NCBI RefSeq assembly: GCF_003473485.1
Contig: NC_053044.1
Location: forward strand, 26,533,591-26,597,590
Source of the DNA: Medicago truncatula
Lineage: Eukaryota; Streptophyta; Magnoliopsida; Fabales; Fabaceae
Reading direction: 5' to 3'
DNA: 64,000 nt
Each line of letters starts with the position of its first letter. Position 1 is the first letter of the stretch. The notes under the pieces were generated by a model. It was given only the letters and a program-made list of their open reading frames with translations. It did not search any database and was not told the DNA's origin. Made by a program: the position numbers and the translations under genes. Below are positions 22,111 through 34,577 of this stretch, in pieces.

Positions 22111-24645
22111 GGTTGGGTTATCCCGGATCTATTATGATGCATAAATTATTTGAAAAAAAAATGGATATATATTGAAGAGCCAGAAGATTCTTCAATCTAG
22201 TAACTATTGTGTGTTAATAGTTCCCAGATAGAGTTGACAATTTAAAAGAATGAGTCTCTCACCTATATAAGGTGTTATTTAAATTAATACATTGATCATG
22301 TGAATCACTTGGATATTATATAATTTGAATCGATGCATCAACTAAATGATCACATGTATATTCACAACCATAAGTTTGTGAGATTATTTTCTCAACAAAT
22401 TTGACTAAGTTTATTTTCTGAAATTTTCAGAAATCATTTGATAAGTATCATTTTTCAATTGAAATTGATATTGAATAAGCATATGCTAATAAAATGGACT
22501 GGAAGATCCATTCTTTAGACGTCTAAAGTTAATTGTATGATTGATACTTATCAGAACATATCTTATATACTCTGTTTTGGTTATGAGATCATGCCTTATA
22601 GACTCAATTTTGAAAATCAATAATTTTGTATATTGAGATATTGATATGCATCAAGCCAACACATTACTATATGTAAGTTCTCCCCTTAATTTATCATTGG
22701 TTTAAGGTTAACAACCTGATATTTTTCTTCCAAGTGAATTTTTGGATGTGTTGTGTATGTCACAATTGCTCCAATATAATACATTTTGATAAATCTTGAA
22801 AGAATATTGGGAAAATGTATTTGATATAAATCTCCATATATCTTTAATTGTATTGAGCCAACTTGTTTACAGCTTAGTAGGCTGATTATCAATTGATGGT
22901 TTGGTTTTCCCAATATTAGGGGGAGATGGTAAGCAGCTAAAAATTGTGAACCTGAAGTTCAAATAAATTATTTGAAAGGAAATATTATTGTCTCTTCTTG
23001 ATCCTCAAGATATAACTCATTTGCAAAGGTAAACAAATCTTATTAGCTGCTAATGGATGCTCCAATCGAAATAGATGTCCATATCGGATAATCTAATATT
23101 GCAAATGAGTCTTCATCATGCCTGAAGCATGATAGATCAATCGGTTCCAAATATAAAAGGCTTTGAATAAGAAAAGGAGCTTAAAGGAAAGATAACCCAA
23201 AACGAGGATATAGAAACTCTAAAAGAGTTTTCTGACATAATTGATTTTTCAGTTCCAGAAGAACTAATCAGGTACCTGAAACTTATAAAATATTGGTAAA
23301 TTATGTCATGAATACAAGATCTCAATGGAATGAGATGGGACCGAAATGAAGTCAACGTTGATGTGTTTTTGCATATAATATAGCGCTATGTGATAAGTAA
23401 TAATGAGGATCATGTGTTAAAGTCGACTAAAGATTATAGATAAAGAAAATATCTACAGAATGGAAAGAGACAATTCTATTGAAATCAAACTCGTTTCATG
23501 AAGCAGACTTTGTTTGGACTTGTAGTCTGCACATTTGAAGGTGTGAAGGTAAATGACTATATATGATTTTTCGCGCGAAAAAGGAATTAGTATGGTAAAT
23601 TACATATATACAGAGTTTGATATGTTCACCTGAAATGAATTGGTAAATATCTACCATTTATTTTAAAAGACATATTCACCAGAAGTGAATCCAAGAACTT
23701 TTTCATACTTGATTAAGTTCAGTAGCACATGAAAGGCTTAAATTATATGAAAATGTGCTACAATTTATTTGTATTATATGAAACTACTTGAAGGATTTCA
23801 TTTGAGTGAAACGTAATATCAAATCTATTGGAAAGATGACATCATTTGTCCATTTTAAGGATTTGAAATGAATTTGTTATAATCGTATATATATTAGAAC
23901 TCCTGAAGAGATTCTAAATTTTGTTATATAAATGTTTTTATGGACATATCTAATTGATTATGTACTAGAATGATTGTGATGTCACTTGATGTGAGTAAAG
24001 ATCATGTCCTCAAGAAAATCATGAACAATTTGAATTGGTCAGGTGAGGACACGAACGTATTTTGCTTATTATATATATATTGTGGTATTTTTTTTTGTCA
24101 ATATTAGTAAATACAGATATTGCAGCAAAGTCAAACATACAATTTGTATCTTAGAGAAACAACAATATCATCCGATCATTTGAATATGTTAGCACTACGT
24201 CAAGGAAGTGGAGAATGCTCTTTATTAAGGATTATGATTTCACACATACAAGAAACTTGTGGTTTTCTAATTTTAAAAGGAGGTTCTTTCAACAACTCAA
24301 TATGAAGATATCACAAGACCTGCTAATTTGGAGAAGAGTATGGAGATATATCATATATTTCTACAGAGTCACCGTCAAGTAAAGATTTTGAGTAACTAGC
24401 ATAAAAGATTGTTTAAACTTCTTCGTCTCATATATAATTGTCTTTATGAGGGGGAGACAAAGATGTGTTCTGCACTCTTTTTCCCTTAACCATGGTTTTA
24501 TCCCATTGGGTTTTCCTGATAAGGTTTTTAACGAGACAGATTATAACACAAAAGGATGTTGTACTCTTTTTCCTTCACTGGAATTTTTTCCCACTGAGTT
24601 TTTCTCTAGTAAGGTTTTAATGAGGCATATCCGAGATGAACATCC

Positions 24646-24654
24646 AAGGGGGAG
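24646..24654 (+). other. Polypurine tract
   Basis: AAGGGGGAG ends exactly at the base before the 3' LTR, as needed for plus-strand priming. Confidence 0.8.
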
Positions 24655-24885
24655 TGTTATGAATATTACAAGTGGATGTTCATATAGCAATTGGGTTATT
24701 GGATCATATTGTTAGCTTATTGGGCCATATTGTGCTTGCTCCCCAAGTCATTGTATTTCTCTATAAATAGAGCTCATATGTAACCTAATTATAGATCACA
24801 AGAGAATAATATAATCCTCTTTCTTCTCTCTCTATTCTCTCTTCTTCTCTTTAATCTTGTTCTTCTAATCTTGTTCTTGTTCTTC
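24655..24885 (+). repeat. 3' LTR, truncated
   Basis: Follows the 5' LTR to CTTGTTCTTGTTCTTC, then changes to unrelated sequence at 24886. The last about 22 bases with TTCATAACA are missing, so the right target-site flank is lost. Confidence 0.85.
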
Positions 24886-25199
24886 GATGTTTATGAATTT
24901 CAAATTATAATAAACTCAATGAAGATGATTATTTATTTCAATGATACTAACAATATAACAAATATAATATAAATACTTATTTATTTTATTAACTATAACA
25001 ACAGTAAACAATATTATAGTAAAATTTATTTAAAGATACAATTAGGATATTGAAAAAACTAATCCAAGATACTCTCTTCTTTAAATTTGTATCAATATAT
25101 AATTAGGATAATGTAAAAAGCAACCTAAAATACTCTCTTGATGATGAATTGCAATGCAGTATTCATCAATTGATGAAATCTTTATCATCATACTACTAG

Positions 25200-25800
25200 A
25201 AATTCCTGATTTTCATGTGGATTTTGTTGAAACAAAATAAGTTTGAACAATGTCTTTTGAGTTTTGATGATAACAAAATGTTACAAGATCAATTAGATAT
25301 GATAATATCTGTTCAAATATAAAGGACTATAGACAAAAAATTATAATGTCTTTATCATGTATTGGTTTTGAAAGAACAAATATAGAGCAAAGAATTTTCA
25401 AGAGAAGCTTAATCCAAGTCAAAATCTGAAGGAGTTAGAATCTGACGACAACTTAGAAACTTGACTGATCAGACTCTAAAGTCAACTCAGAAGCTGGAAT
25501 GCTCAGACTATGTAAGCCAAATTCTGGATAGTTGGAGACCCAAAGATGCAGAAGAAATTAACAAGGCCAAGCAATGGTAGTTATGGTGTTTGCAATGGTA
25601 GTTCTGAAGATTCAGAGAATCAATGGATGTCATTTTCAATGAGAGTGAGGGCCAATTTCTTAGAGAGAGGGAGAAGAAAAATTTGATATACAAATCTAGA
25701 GAGAGAAAGAGCATTGTACAATGAAGGAAAATACATAAGATTCTCTTAAATAGCTCTCGTGGCGAGATTACTAAAATGCCCTTCATCCTAAACGTATTTA
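25200..25800. repeat. LTR-like repetitive sequence, unassigned
   Basis: Phrases such as TGTCTTTTGAGTTTTGATGA and TCTGAAGGAGTTAGAATCTG resemble legume Copia LTRs, but there are no borders, partner or coding domain. No gene. Confidence 0.35.
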
Positions 25801-27000
25801 AACTGATATTGATAAGTGAACCTGCATGTACGACTGTGGCCGCTTAATAATCCTCGTCATAAATATCTTTCATAAACATTTGTCCTCTAAAACATCCAAT
25901 TGGTAAAATTCCAATAAACTGAAGAGTGGAATGTTACATAGACACTAGCTAGATTGTTTTTTTTTTTATTAAGTAATAAATAGAATTTTTCATATGCCTT
26001 GATAAACGGACAGAGGCGTTGCATATTTGTTTCTAAACATGCCAAATCCTCTAAACATAGGATTTTACGAAGTCTATGTAGGTTTCGAATTGTATCATCC
26101 AAACCAATACTAGGCCGGATTGAAATTTTGAAATCCGAAACAATACTGAATCATATCGGTGGCTTGGTAAGCAAGTTCGGCTGGTTCCATATGATTTTCA
26201 TGTGTTCTTATATTGATTCCATGGATGACCACATGTCCAGACTTCTCTTGATTGTCGTTACTGCCTAAGTTAGCGTTTTACCTATAAAAACCCTCCCATT
26301 CTACACCATTTCTTATTCCAACTCACATTATCTCATTTTCTTTCTTTAGAGTTGTTTATGAAACCAATGTTTTACCGCTGTCCTTTCATATAAAGGTTCA
26401 TGTCGTCTTGTGGGGATAGTTTGAATCATCAAAGAGTGTTGATCCACTTTGAAAATTTGCACTCCAAATCCGTGTCGATCTGAGATTGCTAGTCACGCTA
26501 ACATTCTCTCACTCTAACATCATGTACTCACGTCTTCTCTGGAGGCCGCGCGAAAGAGATGACAAATATTTCCCTCATTCTCCCTCCATCTTTTTGTTTT
26601 ACATGTTTAGCATTATGTTTCTAATATTTTATTTTAATAAGTGTTTTGTTAATGTAAAAGTATTATGATTCCTTGATCAAATAATAAAATGTGCTAAATT
26701 CTGGTTAATTTAATTTATGTTATTTTAATTTTGGTCATTTTAATAATTTATGTCATTATAGTAAAAAATCTGAGTAAATACAATTTGAATTGTATAATGC
26801 AAAAACGTCAGTTACACTTCATATATTATAAAGTCAGACGAGATAAAATGGTCAATTGAAAAGATATGTAAGAAGTAAGTAAGATGGGAAAGAAAACTTT
26901 AAAAATTGTTATTCAAAGGAAAATATTCAAAGCCCAAATTAGTTAAGCAATTATTAATACAAGAATATTCAAAGCACAAATTTGCTAAGTAATTATATTA
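25801..27000. other. Intergenic DNA, no recognised gene
   Basis: Short ORFs (for example 89 codons from 25999, plus) show no motif I recognise. A CCTATAAAAACC box at 26280 precedes a CT-rich stretch, so an old promoter is possible, but no downstream coding frame is convincing. Confidence 0.35.
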
Positions 27001-27514
27001 GGTGGAATTGAGTCAAACTCCTGCCCTTTTCACAAATATATTCAAAGCCCGAATTAGTTAAGTAAAAATATGCTGCTCCTATATATATTATCTCTTTTCA
27101 CAAATAGGGTGATACAAACTCTAACCCTTACAACAGCCGTTGCTGCTCGTTTTCCCCTTCTTAGCAAAAATTCTTCAATTTCTATGTAACCAATCTCTGC
27201 TCTGCAATTTCCATGATCCACACATACTCAAGTGTGACTTTCATCATCGAGTGTAATTTTCTTGATTAAATCTACATCATAACATCCTCAACTAGCAGGT
27301 AGTATAGACCTTAAACATTTATGTATCTCAGTATCTGTTATGTATTTTGATGAATAGCATACTTTGGTTGTTTACTATTGGTTCCAACGTTAAAATTGAA
27401 TGCCTGATTCGTCGGCTTAAGTTATCTATGATTGTATTGATTTTGCATTTGAAACCTCTTTACTGTCTCTTTTCAAGCCATGGGTGTTAATTGAAAAACA
27501 TTTTGTTTTTTCAG

Positions 27515-27706
27515 AATACATCACAGGAAGGAAAGAATAGAACAAGCGACAATTTTAAGATTGTACATTCAGGAACTCAAGAATTTAAGATAGCCAGTGC
27601 TAAGAGGGATTTGTTTACAGAATTTTCTGATCATCAAGTGCGGCTGCACAACATTCTTGCATTTTTGGAGGGGAGTATATCTGAAATCTTAAAGCTTGTT
27701 AGATAT
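27515..27706 (+). pseudogene. Orphan exon-like segment, unknown product
   Basis: A 64-codon open stretch starts right after a strong acceptor (TTTTTTCAG) and ends right before a strong donor (GTGAGTTTG). It reads NTSQEGKNRTSDNFKIVHSG through LFTEFSDHQVRLHNILAFLEG to ILKLVRY. It is a multiple of three and looks protein-like. No neighbouring exon was found, although a TATA-like CCTATATATATTATC (27078) and a leader-like stretch precede it. I do not recognise the family. It could be one exon of a gene otherwise lost, or a captured fragment. Confidence 0.4.
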
Positions 27707-27719
27707 GTGAGTTTGTAGG

Positions 27720-28788
27720 ATCTCATGATTTTAGCATGGAGTTGTTTTGAAATTGAAACAATTGTGATTTTCTTGATTAATTATGAAGTAAATGTTACCC
27801 TATTCCGTTTTATATTTTTATTTATATGAATAGATTGTGAAAGATTCAATGGTGTAATACATATTAAATGTACTAGCTAGGATTATAATGTGTATCACGT
27901 AAAAGAGATTGTGAAAATATTGAGTTGAAAATGACAATTTTAAGTTCTAAGTTTTAAGTTTTATAATATCCATTAGTCCATTAATCATAAAAGTTTTAAG
28001 CATATTTAAGATCTCAGATTGGCATACACTCACAATTTCAAGATCTAAAATGGTGATTTCCTCTATTTACTTTTGTATATCATTTTGTTCTTTTAGTTGT
28101 AAATGACAATGATGAATGTTGCGTACAAAAATCTGATAAAATAAGAAAAACATGTGGCATACTAAGATAATAAGGAAAGTTACATGCATGAGAATTTCAA
28201 GCAGTAACTCAAATTAAAATATTTATTTATGTGAGAATATAAGCATAAATCTCCATATAATACATTGACATCAAATCTAAGATTCAAATATTACAAGTTC
28301 TTAAGTTAAAAATGTAGTTTGTAACATACTACAAAACCACATCAAACATTGATAAAAGCTAAATTTTATGTGAATCGTTCAAAGTCCTTGCCATTCCGAT
28401 AAAGGTCTCCACATTCTGCTCTCATAAATTCCTTACAATCTGAACATTTGGTTTAGTGGTTAATGATAAACGTTAACTTGATGCCTAAGTTAGTCAATGA
28501 AAACGTTGAGACTACGCTAAAGAGATAAATCTATAGACTTCAATTTTAGTAGGATTGAGAATCACATCGCTAACTTGCAAACATTTTTTAGTAGAAACTA
28601 TATATCTACAATAAAAGTCTAGTTTCTCCTACATTTTTACAACATCATTCACGAAGGACATGCTACTTGCCAACTTTTACGACATCAAGAATCGAATTAA
28701 GCACATGAAACATGTATTTTCAACCTTCTTTTCAACGTATTATACAGAAAAAAATTAGAAGGAAAACAGAATCAAGATAAATATGTAC
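27720..28788. other. Intergenic DNA, no gene seen
   Basis: AT-rich. The second exon expected for the response-regulator fragment (minus strand) was looked for here and not recognised. Confidence 0.4.
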
Positions 28789-29029
28789 CTCAATCCCATA
28801 CATGATAGGCATTTCCTTATCCACGAGAATAATGTCAAATCTTTGACTACCAATGATTATCTACAGCTTCCTTGCCATTTTTTACAGCTTCATTTTTCAC
28901 ACCAGCTCTTTTCAATAGACCTTGATGAATCATTTGAACAAGCTTAACATAATCTTCAATAAGTTATGTTAATTCGGATCCTGAATTTTGAGGTTCCATA
29001 AGCTCTTTCCCTTTCCCTTGATCTTCCAT
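28789..29029 (-). pseudogene. Response regulator (receiver domain) first exon, dead
   Basis: The minus strand from an ATG at 29029 reads MEDQGKGKELMEPQNSGSEL, then a stop, then MIHQGLLKRAGVKNEAVKNG, another stop, and in a shifted frame FDIILVDKEMPIMYGIEV before a GT donor at 28788. This is the first half of a short receiver-only (type-C, ARR22/24-like) response regulator: the DKxMPxMxGI phosphoacceptor block is there. The N-terminal acidic pocket (usually VDDD) reads IEDY. Stops, a frameshift and the missing second exon make it non-functional. Such proteins take part in His-Asp phosphorelay, for example cytokinin signalling. Confidence 0.7.
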
Positions 29030-30560
29030 TTTGTGCAAAGTTCCTTAATAACCACTTGTGCTACACAATAAAATTTCAAAACAGAAAAATCATAAATTAA
29101 TAATTGCTAAGTATATATCTATCTATATATGAATTTCAGTTCAGAATACCTAAATGAGATTGAGAATTTCTTTTCTTGATCTTCTCCAGAGTCTGAGACA
29201 AAAAGATGGAAATATAGATGAATAAAACAATGAAAATTTCAAGAAAAAGATATGTTTGCAACTGATTTTGCAGCAGTTAGTTATTCTTCCCTTTGCTGAG
29301 TTTTGTATCACGTCATGTATTTTGAGAAAGAAAAACAAATGCATTTTATTTGGTATGTTAAAGAAATTTTTTTATTTTTATTTTTTTTATGAAGGAGGTA
29401 TGTTAAAGAAGTGTTTACTACAAATAAAACTAAATAAATAAATGCATTTTATTTGGTATGTTACAAATGCATTATATGTCTAAATCAAAATATGGCTTTA
29501 TTCTTCCCTTTGCTGAATTCAGGAGGTTAATGATCTCCCCTAAGACGAATCGTTTGGGATAACCTGAGTTCGATTCATTGCGATAAGGTAAATAATTTTT
29601 GAGTTCTGTAGTATATTTCCAACTTTTGGGCAGAGTTTTTTTTCCTTCGGATGCTTGATAAATTCATACTTTTTGCATGTTTCTTGATTATGCTTTTCTA
29701 CATTGGAGAATATTGTGTTTGTCACATGTTTTTCAGATTCACCACACAAATAACACATGTCAACATAGAAGCACTGTTTAGAATCACCAGTTAAATCTGA
29801 ATATTTATCTATTAACAAATAATCTAAAAAAATACAAACCGTAAATTTTATAATATAAAAATTTCAAAATACATTACACTAGCTATAAATTCATACTGCA
29901 TTTCACTAGATACTAAAAGCTTATTTATATTAAAGGAAAAGAAGTCGAGAGTTGTTTTCAATCTAAAACTACAATTTCAACTTTTTTTTTTTAGGTAAAA
30001 TAGAAAATATAATAAATAAAAAGAAGTGATACAAATATCGGGGGATATGAGACCTAACCCAGAAATAACCGAAGCAGTAACAAAAAAAAAACTTTTTTTC
30101 TTTTCTTGTCAAAGAACTTTCGCCATGAGCTATCATTAAATATTTCAAGAATTTCTCCATTGGAGATGATTATGTGTTCGTGATTACAAATCACAAGAAT
30201 TTATCCATGTGCTATCACTAAATATTTCAATTTAATAGACATATGTTGAACATTTTGATGATGTAATTATTTATTGTATACAATAACAATCATTATTTGT
30301 TGCATTAGTTCAAAAGATTCAACTGAAAAGCAATAATCCAGGTTACCATTCAGCTTCTCATACGTAGCATTCCAATTTGTCATTTCTGACTTGTATTATT
30401 CTTGCGACCCTCTTAACAAGTGCCTCAAAAAAAGACCTGTCCAATAATGTTGTTTCAGCACAAAGTAATTGCAATACATTGACAACTGTATTCTAGATTC
30501 ATGAGAATTTTAAAACAATTTCGTTTCTAATTTAAAATAAAATAATATGGAATTTATAAT
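29030..30560. other. Intergenic DNA downstream of NLR 1; no supported gene
   Basis: Contains a 24-bp direct repeat (29338 and 29440), a micro-insertion (29366-29396), and a possible SINE relic at 29525-29590 (GAGTTCGATTC B-box-like). A Cys-containing 92-codon minus frame at 29540-29818 lacks any recognisable family motif. The 3' UTR of NLR 1 lies next to 30560. Confidence 0.4.
29366..29396 (-). repeat. Micro-insertion: A-rich tail with TCCTTC stub, 14-bp target duplication
   Basis: A 31-bp insert ending TATGAAGGA on the plus strand (TCCTTCATA then A-rich on the minus) lies between perfect GGTATGTTAAAGAA copies at 29352-29365 and 29397-29410. Confidence 0.6.
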
Positions 30561-33500
30561 TTAAAAGTGGGTGAAAAGATTCATACCGATTGAACAACAC
30601 CAAGGATGTTTCTGATCATCTTCATTTTCATTGTTAGAGCTTTCGACTTCATCAGTATCATCACCTTCAGAGTCTTGAGTTCTAGTGATACTACTACTAT
30701 CACCTTCCAACTCCCGTTCCAAGTCATATAGAGGTAAGACCCCACACCCCTTTATCCCCTCAGTCGACCACCACAATTTTTCCTTGTGACCTTGAAGTAT
30801 AAATTGAAATGATAGGTTGCAAAAGTCATAACTTCCACTTTCTTGAATGCTGTAACGATGCCAACATATCAATACGTGATCTAAAATTAATGCCCCAAGA
30901 TAATTGCAACTAATACGACATCTGTCGACTTCTTTGCCATGTTCAAAGATAACACAATGAAGGGAATGTTCGTAAACACTGAAACCCTCTGATAGAACGA
31001 TGCAGAATATGAAACCACACAAGTAAGATTTTGGAATTGGAGGAATACTTATTGAAGCCTCTACTGTCTTAAAATCAAAGTTGCATGGAACTTGTGCACC
31101 TGGCAAGAGAGAAAAATGAAAAACACCATCTTCATCGGGAGTGTCTGTAGAGAAGTTTTGTACCATGTTCTCAAGCAATAACCGTTGAGTGGAGTTCGTG
31201 TCCAGATAATTGCAGTTAACGGCTTTCAAATATAACAGGGATGGTGGAAGCTCTGCTAGGGACACTAGTTTCCTGCAATCATCTAAATCAAGCCGTTTTA
31301 GCATTGAATGGTTTCGGATATTCTCAGGGAGACATTCTAAGTTGCAACACTCTTTCAATTTTAGTCGTTTTAAAGACTGTATGCCATCAAGGATGGACCA
31401 CAGACTTAGTGCATTGATTTCTGTGCACCCAGAGAGGTCTAGTTCTGTAACAGACCCCAGTCCCTGATCATTTGATAACTTATTCCCAACAAAGTTAAGA
31501 TTTTTGCACTCAGTTAGGCCAAGAGAAGTAAGTTTTCTATTACGCCAAATCGATGAGGACAATTCACGTATAGCAGTGCCATGTAAGGTTAACTTTGTCA
31601 TTTCCTCCGATGTCACTGAAAATTCGATGAGAGATGAACAGCCACCGAGTTTAAGTTTACAAAGAGATTTTGAATGAATGTTGGTTTTAAGGCTTTCAAT
31701 CTTTATGCAATCTTCTAAATCTAGAAATATAAGTCGAGGGAGAGAAAAGATGGATGGATGGAGCTGACGCAGGCTTTCACATTGACAGAGATATACTCTT
31801 TCAAGATTTGTAGCCCTAGATAAGTCTGGGATCTCAATCAGATCTTTGGAGGATTGAAGCATAATTGATCTTAGATTCACAAGATTCTGTAATAAGAAAT
31901 AAACATGCATGAGTTTTGATTAAAAGAGAAACAAAACCTAGCTCTACTGCAATTTTGTGAATAGCATTAGACTTCCTCTTGTACCTGAACTCCATCCCAG
32001 AGCTTTTTAAGCTTGCAATGAGTCATGTGAAGCTCAATAAGCATTTCAGCACAAAAGGTTGATGGCAAAGACTCAAGACAATATCCATCCCATTGAAGGT
32101 ACCTCAATTTATCAGAAAGACACTCGAGACCGTCAGGTAAGTGTACATTGCATATGCTCCCGTTGGATATATTATAATAAATATCAAGATATCTTAAGTT
32201 TGTCATCCTTTTAAAGGAATCAGACTTCAAGTATAGATCCCCAACTTCTGTACTATCGAATATTATACCTTCCACAACTTCAGTTCCCTGACAAACAAAA
32301 ATTAGATTAATCATTAAGAAAGGTTGCATATGTACTTTATTTGTTATATTTTATAATCACATACATATATTTTCATATAGAAGTGATTGCATCCTCTACT
32401 TACCTTGTTTTCTTTTAATAGATCAGAAATTTCTTCCGCTTTCCACAACCGACTTCGTTTTCCAGGGTCTTTAGATTCTTGATTAACAATCTCCTGTCCC
32501 ATTTCTTGTAACAAATCATGCATTTCTAAACCATCAGTTTCCGATTTGAACTGCCAGTGCCAAAATAGTTGTAGTTGTATGAGAGCTTTATCTAGAAGGA
32601 CTTCAATCCCACTTTTTGCAAAGAACTCACAAGCTTCCAACATATGTGTTACATGAAATTTACTCTCTCCTCTAAAAAAGCATGTGATATCTAGAAATAT
32701 GGCCTTTTGAGAACAATCTAAGTCATCATAACTCAATTTTAACACATTGTAAATTTTCCTATTGGGAATCTTTTGTAGCTTTTTCAATTCATTTTTCCAT
32801 TCTTTTTTCCCTCTTGAACTCAGATTAGCACCTAAAACTTTTAAAGCCAGCGGATTGCCTTGGCAATAGGCAATTACACGTTCTGATAGATCTTCATATC
32901 CAATATTAGGATGCTTTTCTCTGAAGGCAGACAAACAGAATAGCTGAAGAGAATCACGTTTGTTCAATTCCTTAACCTCATATATTTCACATTTACTGAA
33001 CTGACTAAATATATGTTTATCTCTAGTTGTAATAATGACCCTACTACCCGGTCCCAACGCATCAATTTTTAGGATAAGATCTTCTATTTGCTCTAAGGTT
33101 TCCACACCATCCAACACAACAAATACTCTTTTACGTGCAATCCTTCTCACGGAGAAAGAGGATTCTATGTAGGATGCATCAGGATGAAGATTTTCTTCCT
33201 CTAACAATGAAGAAAAAAATTTATTGTGTAGACCATTGACTCCATACTTGTTTGATTCATCCATTACATTGAGGAAGCAACGACCTTCGAATTGGGAATA
33301 AAGTTTAGCATATAAAGTCCTAGCAAGGGTGGTCTTTCCTATGCCACCCATGCCCCATATTCCAAGGATTCCAACATCATTTGACTCAATTTTCAGTATT
33401 GATTCAATTTGGTCATAATTTTTCTCAACTCCAACAAGCCCCTTAATTTCATATGGGTATCTAAGATTTAGTTTCTGCAAAACATCTTCAACAATGTCCT

Positions 33501-34432
33501 TAATAAAGTCCGATTCAATCCTAGCATGCGAAAGAGGAGAAGAAGGATTTACAAGTCTAACAAATATCATAGAAGAAGAGTACATCTATATGATTATTAA
33601 CTAGTATACAAAATTTATAGTCAACCTGGTGGCAGTGGCTACCTGTATCATATCAACGTAACAAGTGTATGGATGGAAAATACAGATTTAACAAATTGTG
33701 TGATAAGTGTATGCAGGGTTCACTTCTACAAATGATTATTGTTTACTTTCTAAAATTATTTTTTGCTTTCATTTTCTAAAATCTATGTTCATTTCCAGTC
33801 ACGAATATGGAGATGAAAGACTTGTGTAGTAAATAATTGTGCTGTTTTAGAATATAGTTAATAGATTTTATTTATAATTTTGGAAACATACAAGTCATGA
33901 CATGTAGAATGCTTGATAGTTCGTTTTACTCACCTATAATTTCGAGAGTCCCAACCAACTAAATTAGCTGCCTCGGTGAGAGCAGCTTTCCATTTCTCCA
34001 ACTTGTCATTATTGTGCTTCAAATCTCGCTTATGTTTTTCAAAGGCTTGCTTGTAACTCCCGGTCTGCTTCCTCACATGTGATGGATCTATGTTGTAAAA
34101 AACTGGTATCACAATCTGTTGCATATATTTCTTGCATTCAAGAATCTTTTTGAGCTCATTCAAGCACCATTTTGAGGAAGCATAGTTTTCTGAGAAGATG
34201 ACAATAGATGCATGTGACTCCTCAATGGCTTTGATGAGTGCTGCCGAGATCTCATCTCCTTTTTGAAGCTCATTGTTGTCTATAAAGGTTTCAACTGTCT
34301 TTCGGCTTAGAGCATCATAAAGATGGCTCGTGAAGTTTCTGCGGGTATCCTCGCTCGAAAGCTAAGAAAAACGTCATATTTTTTCGGAGGCCCCACATCA
34401 GAAGAAGATATAGAGGAAAAAGCACTAGTCAT
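30561..34432 (-). pseudogene. TIR-NBS-LRR disease-resistance gene 1, one-base deletion in the TIR exon
   Basis: Exons: 34432-33934 (TIR), 33520-32404 (NB-ARC), 32287-31985, and 31886-30561 (LRR and C-terminal domain), all GT-AG. Relative to its paralogue at 57213-61212, one G is missing in the FRGEDTRRNF motif. The frame then runs FRARIPAE to an early stop, while the rest of the TIR exon (GDEIS, SENYASSKWCLNELKKI, PVFYNIDPSHVRKQTGSY) stays open in the correct frame. NB-ARC shows GIWGMGGIGKTTLA, GSRVIITTRDKH, GNPLALKVLG and MHDLLQEMG; the kinase-2 motif is VVLDGVE. LRRs follow (NLVNLRSIMLQSSKDLIEIPDL onward), then a post-LRR region (LPGAQVPCNFDF, SISIPPIPKS) and an acidic tail. TNLs are intracellular pathogen receptors whose TIR domains act as NADases; this allele should lack a full TIR unless the deletion is a sequence error. 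Confidence 0.85.
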
Positions 34433-34568
34433 TTTCTGCGCGCAGATTATGAATTCCAAGCGCCGATTATTAATCACAATGGTACAATAAAATAAAAGAG
34501 TGGTGCTATATGGTGCGAAGGCTTTCTTCGCACAAAACACACGACTGAATGTTTGCCTTGCAAACTCA

Positions 34569-34577
34569 CTATATATG
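34569..34577 (-). promoter_or_regulatory. Candidate TATA box of NLR 1
   Basis: Minus-strand ATATATAGT about 137 bp upstream of the ATG at 34432. Moderate match only. Confidence 0.35.

Larger units (their letters stand above)
19077..24885 (+). mobile_element. Decayed Ty1/Copia retrotransposon with both LTRs
   Basis: A 253-bp 5' LTR, a primer-binding site, degenerate internal DNA, a polypurine tract and a truncated 3' LTR occur in the right order over 5.8 kb. Short coding relics keep Copia order: WQDRLGYPGSIMM (integrase zinc-finger region) near 22100, and ECSLLRIMISHIQETCG (RNase H region) near 24210. Two copies of a TTTTTCCCACTGAGTTTTTC-like phrase precede the polypurine tract, a 3' signature I associate with Copia elements. 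Most of gag-pol is unreadable and stops are frequent, so the element cannot act on its own. Confidence 0.85.

Noticed and set aside
25999-26268. An 89-codon plus-strand ORF
   Set aside because: No motif, no supporting splice or promoter context that ties to it, and an overlapping minus frame of similar quality.
29540-29818. A 92-codon Cys-containing minus-strand ORF (CYLCGESEKH)
   Set aside because: No signal peptide, no complete zinc-finger spacing and no clear promoter; probably chance or a relic.
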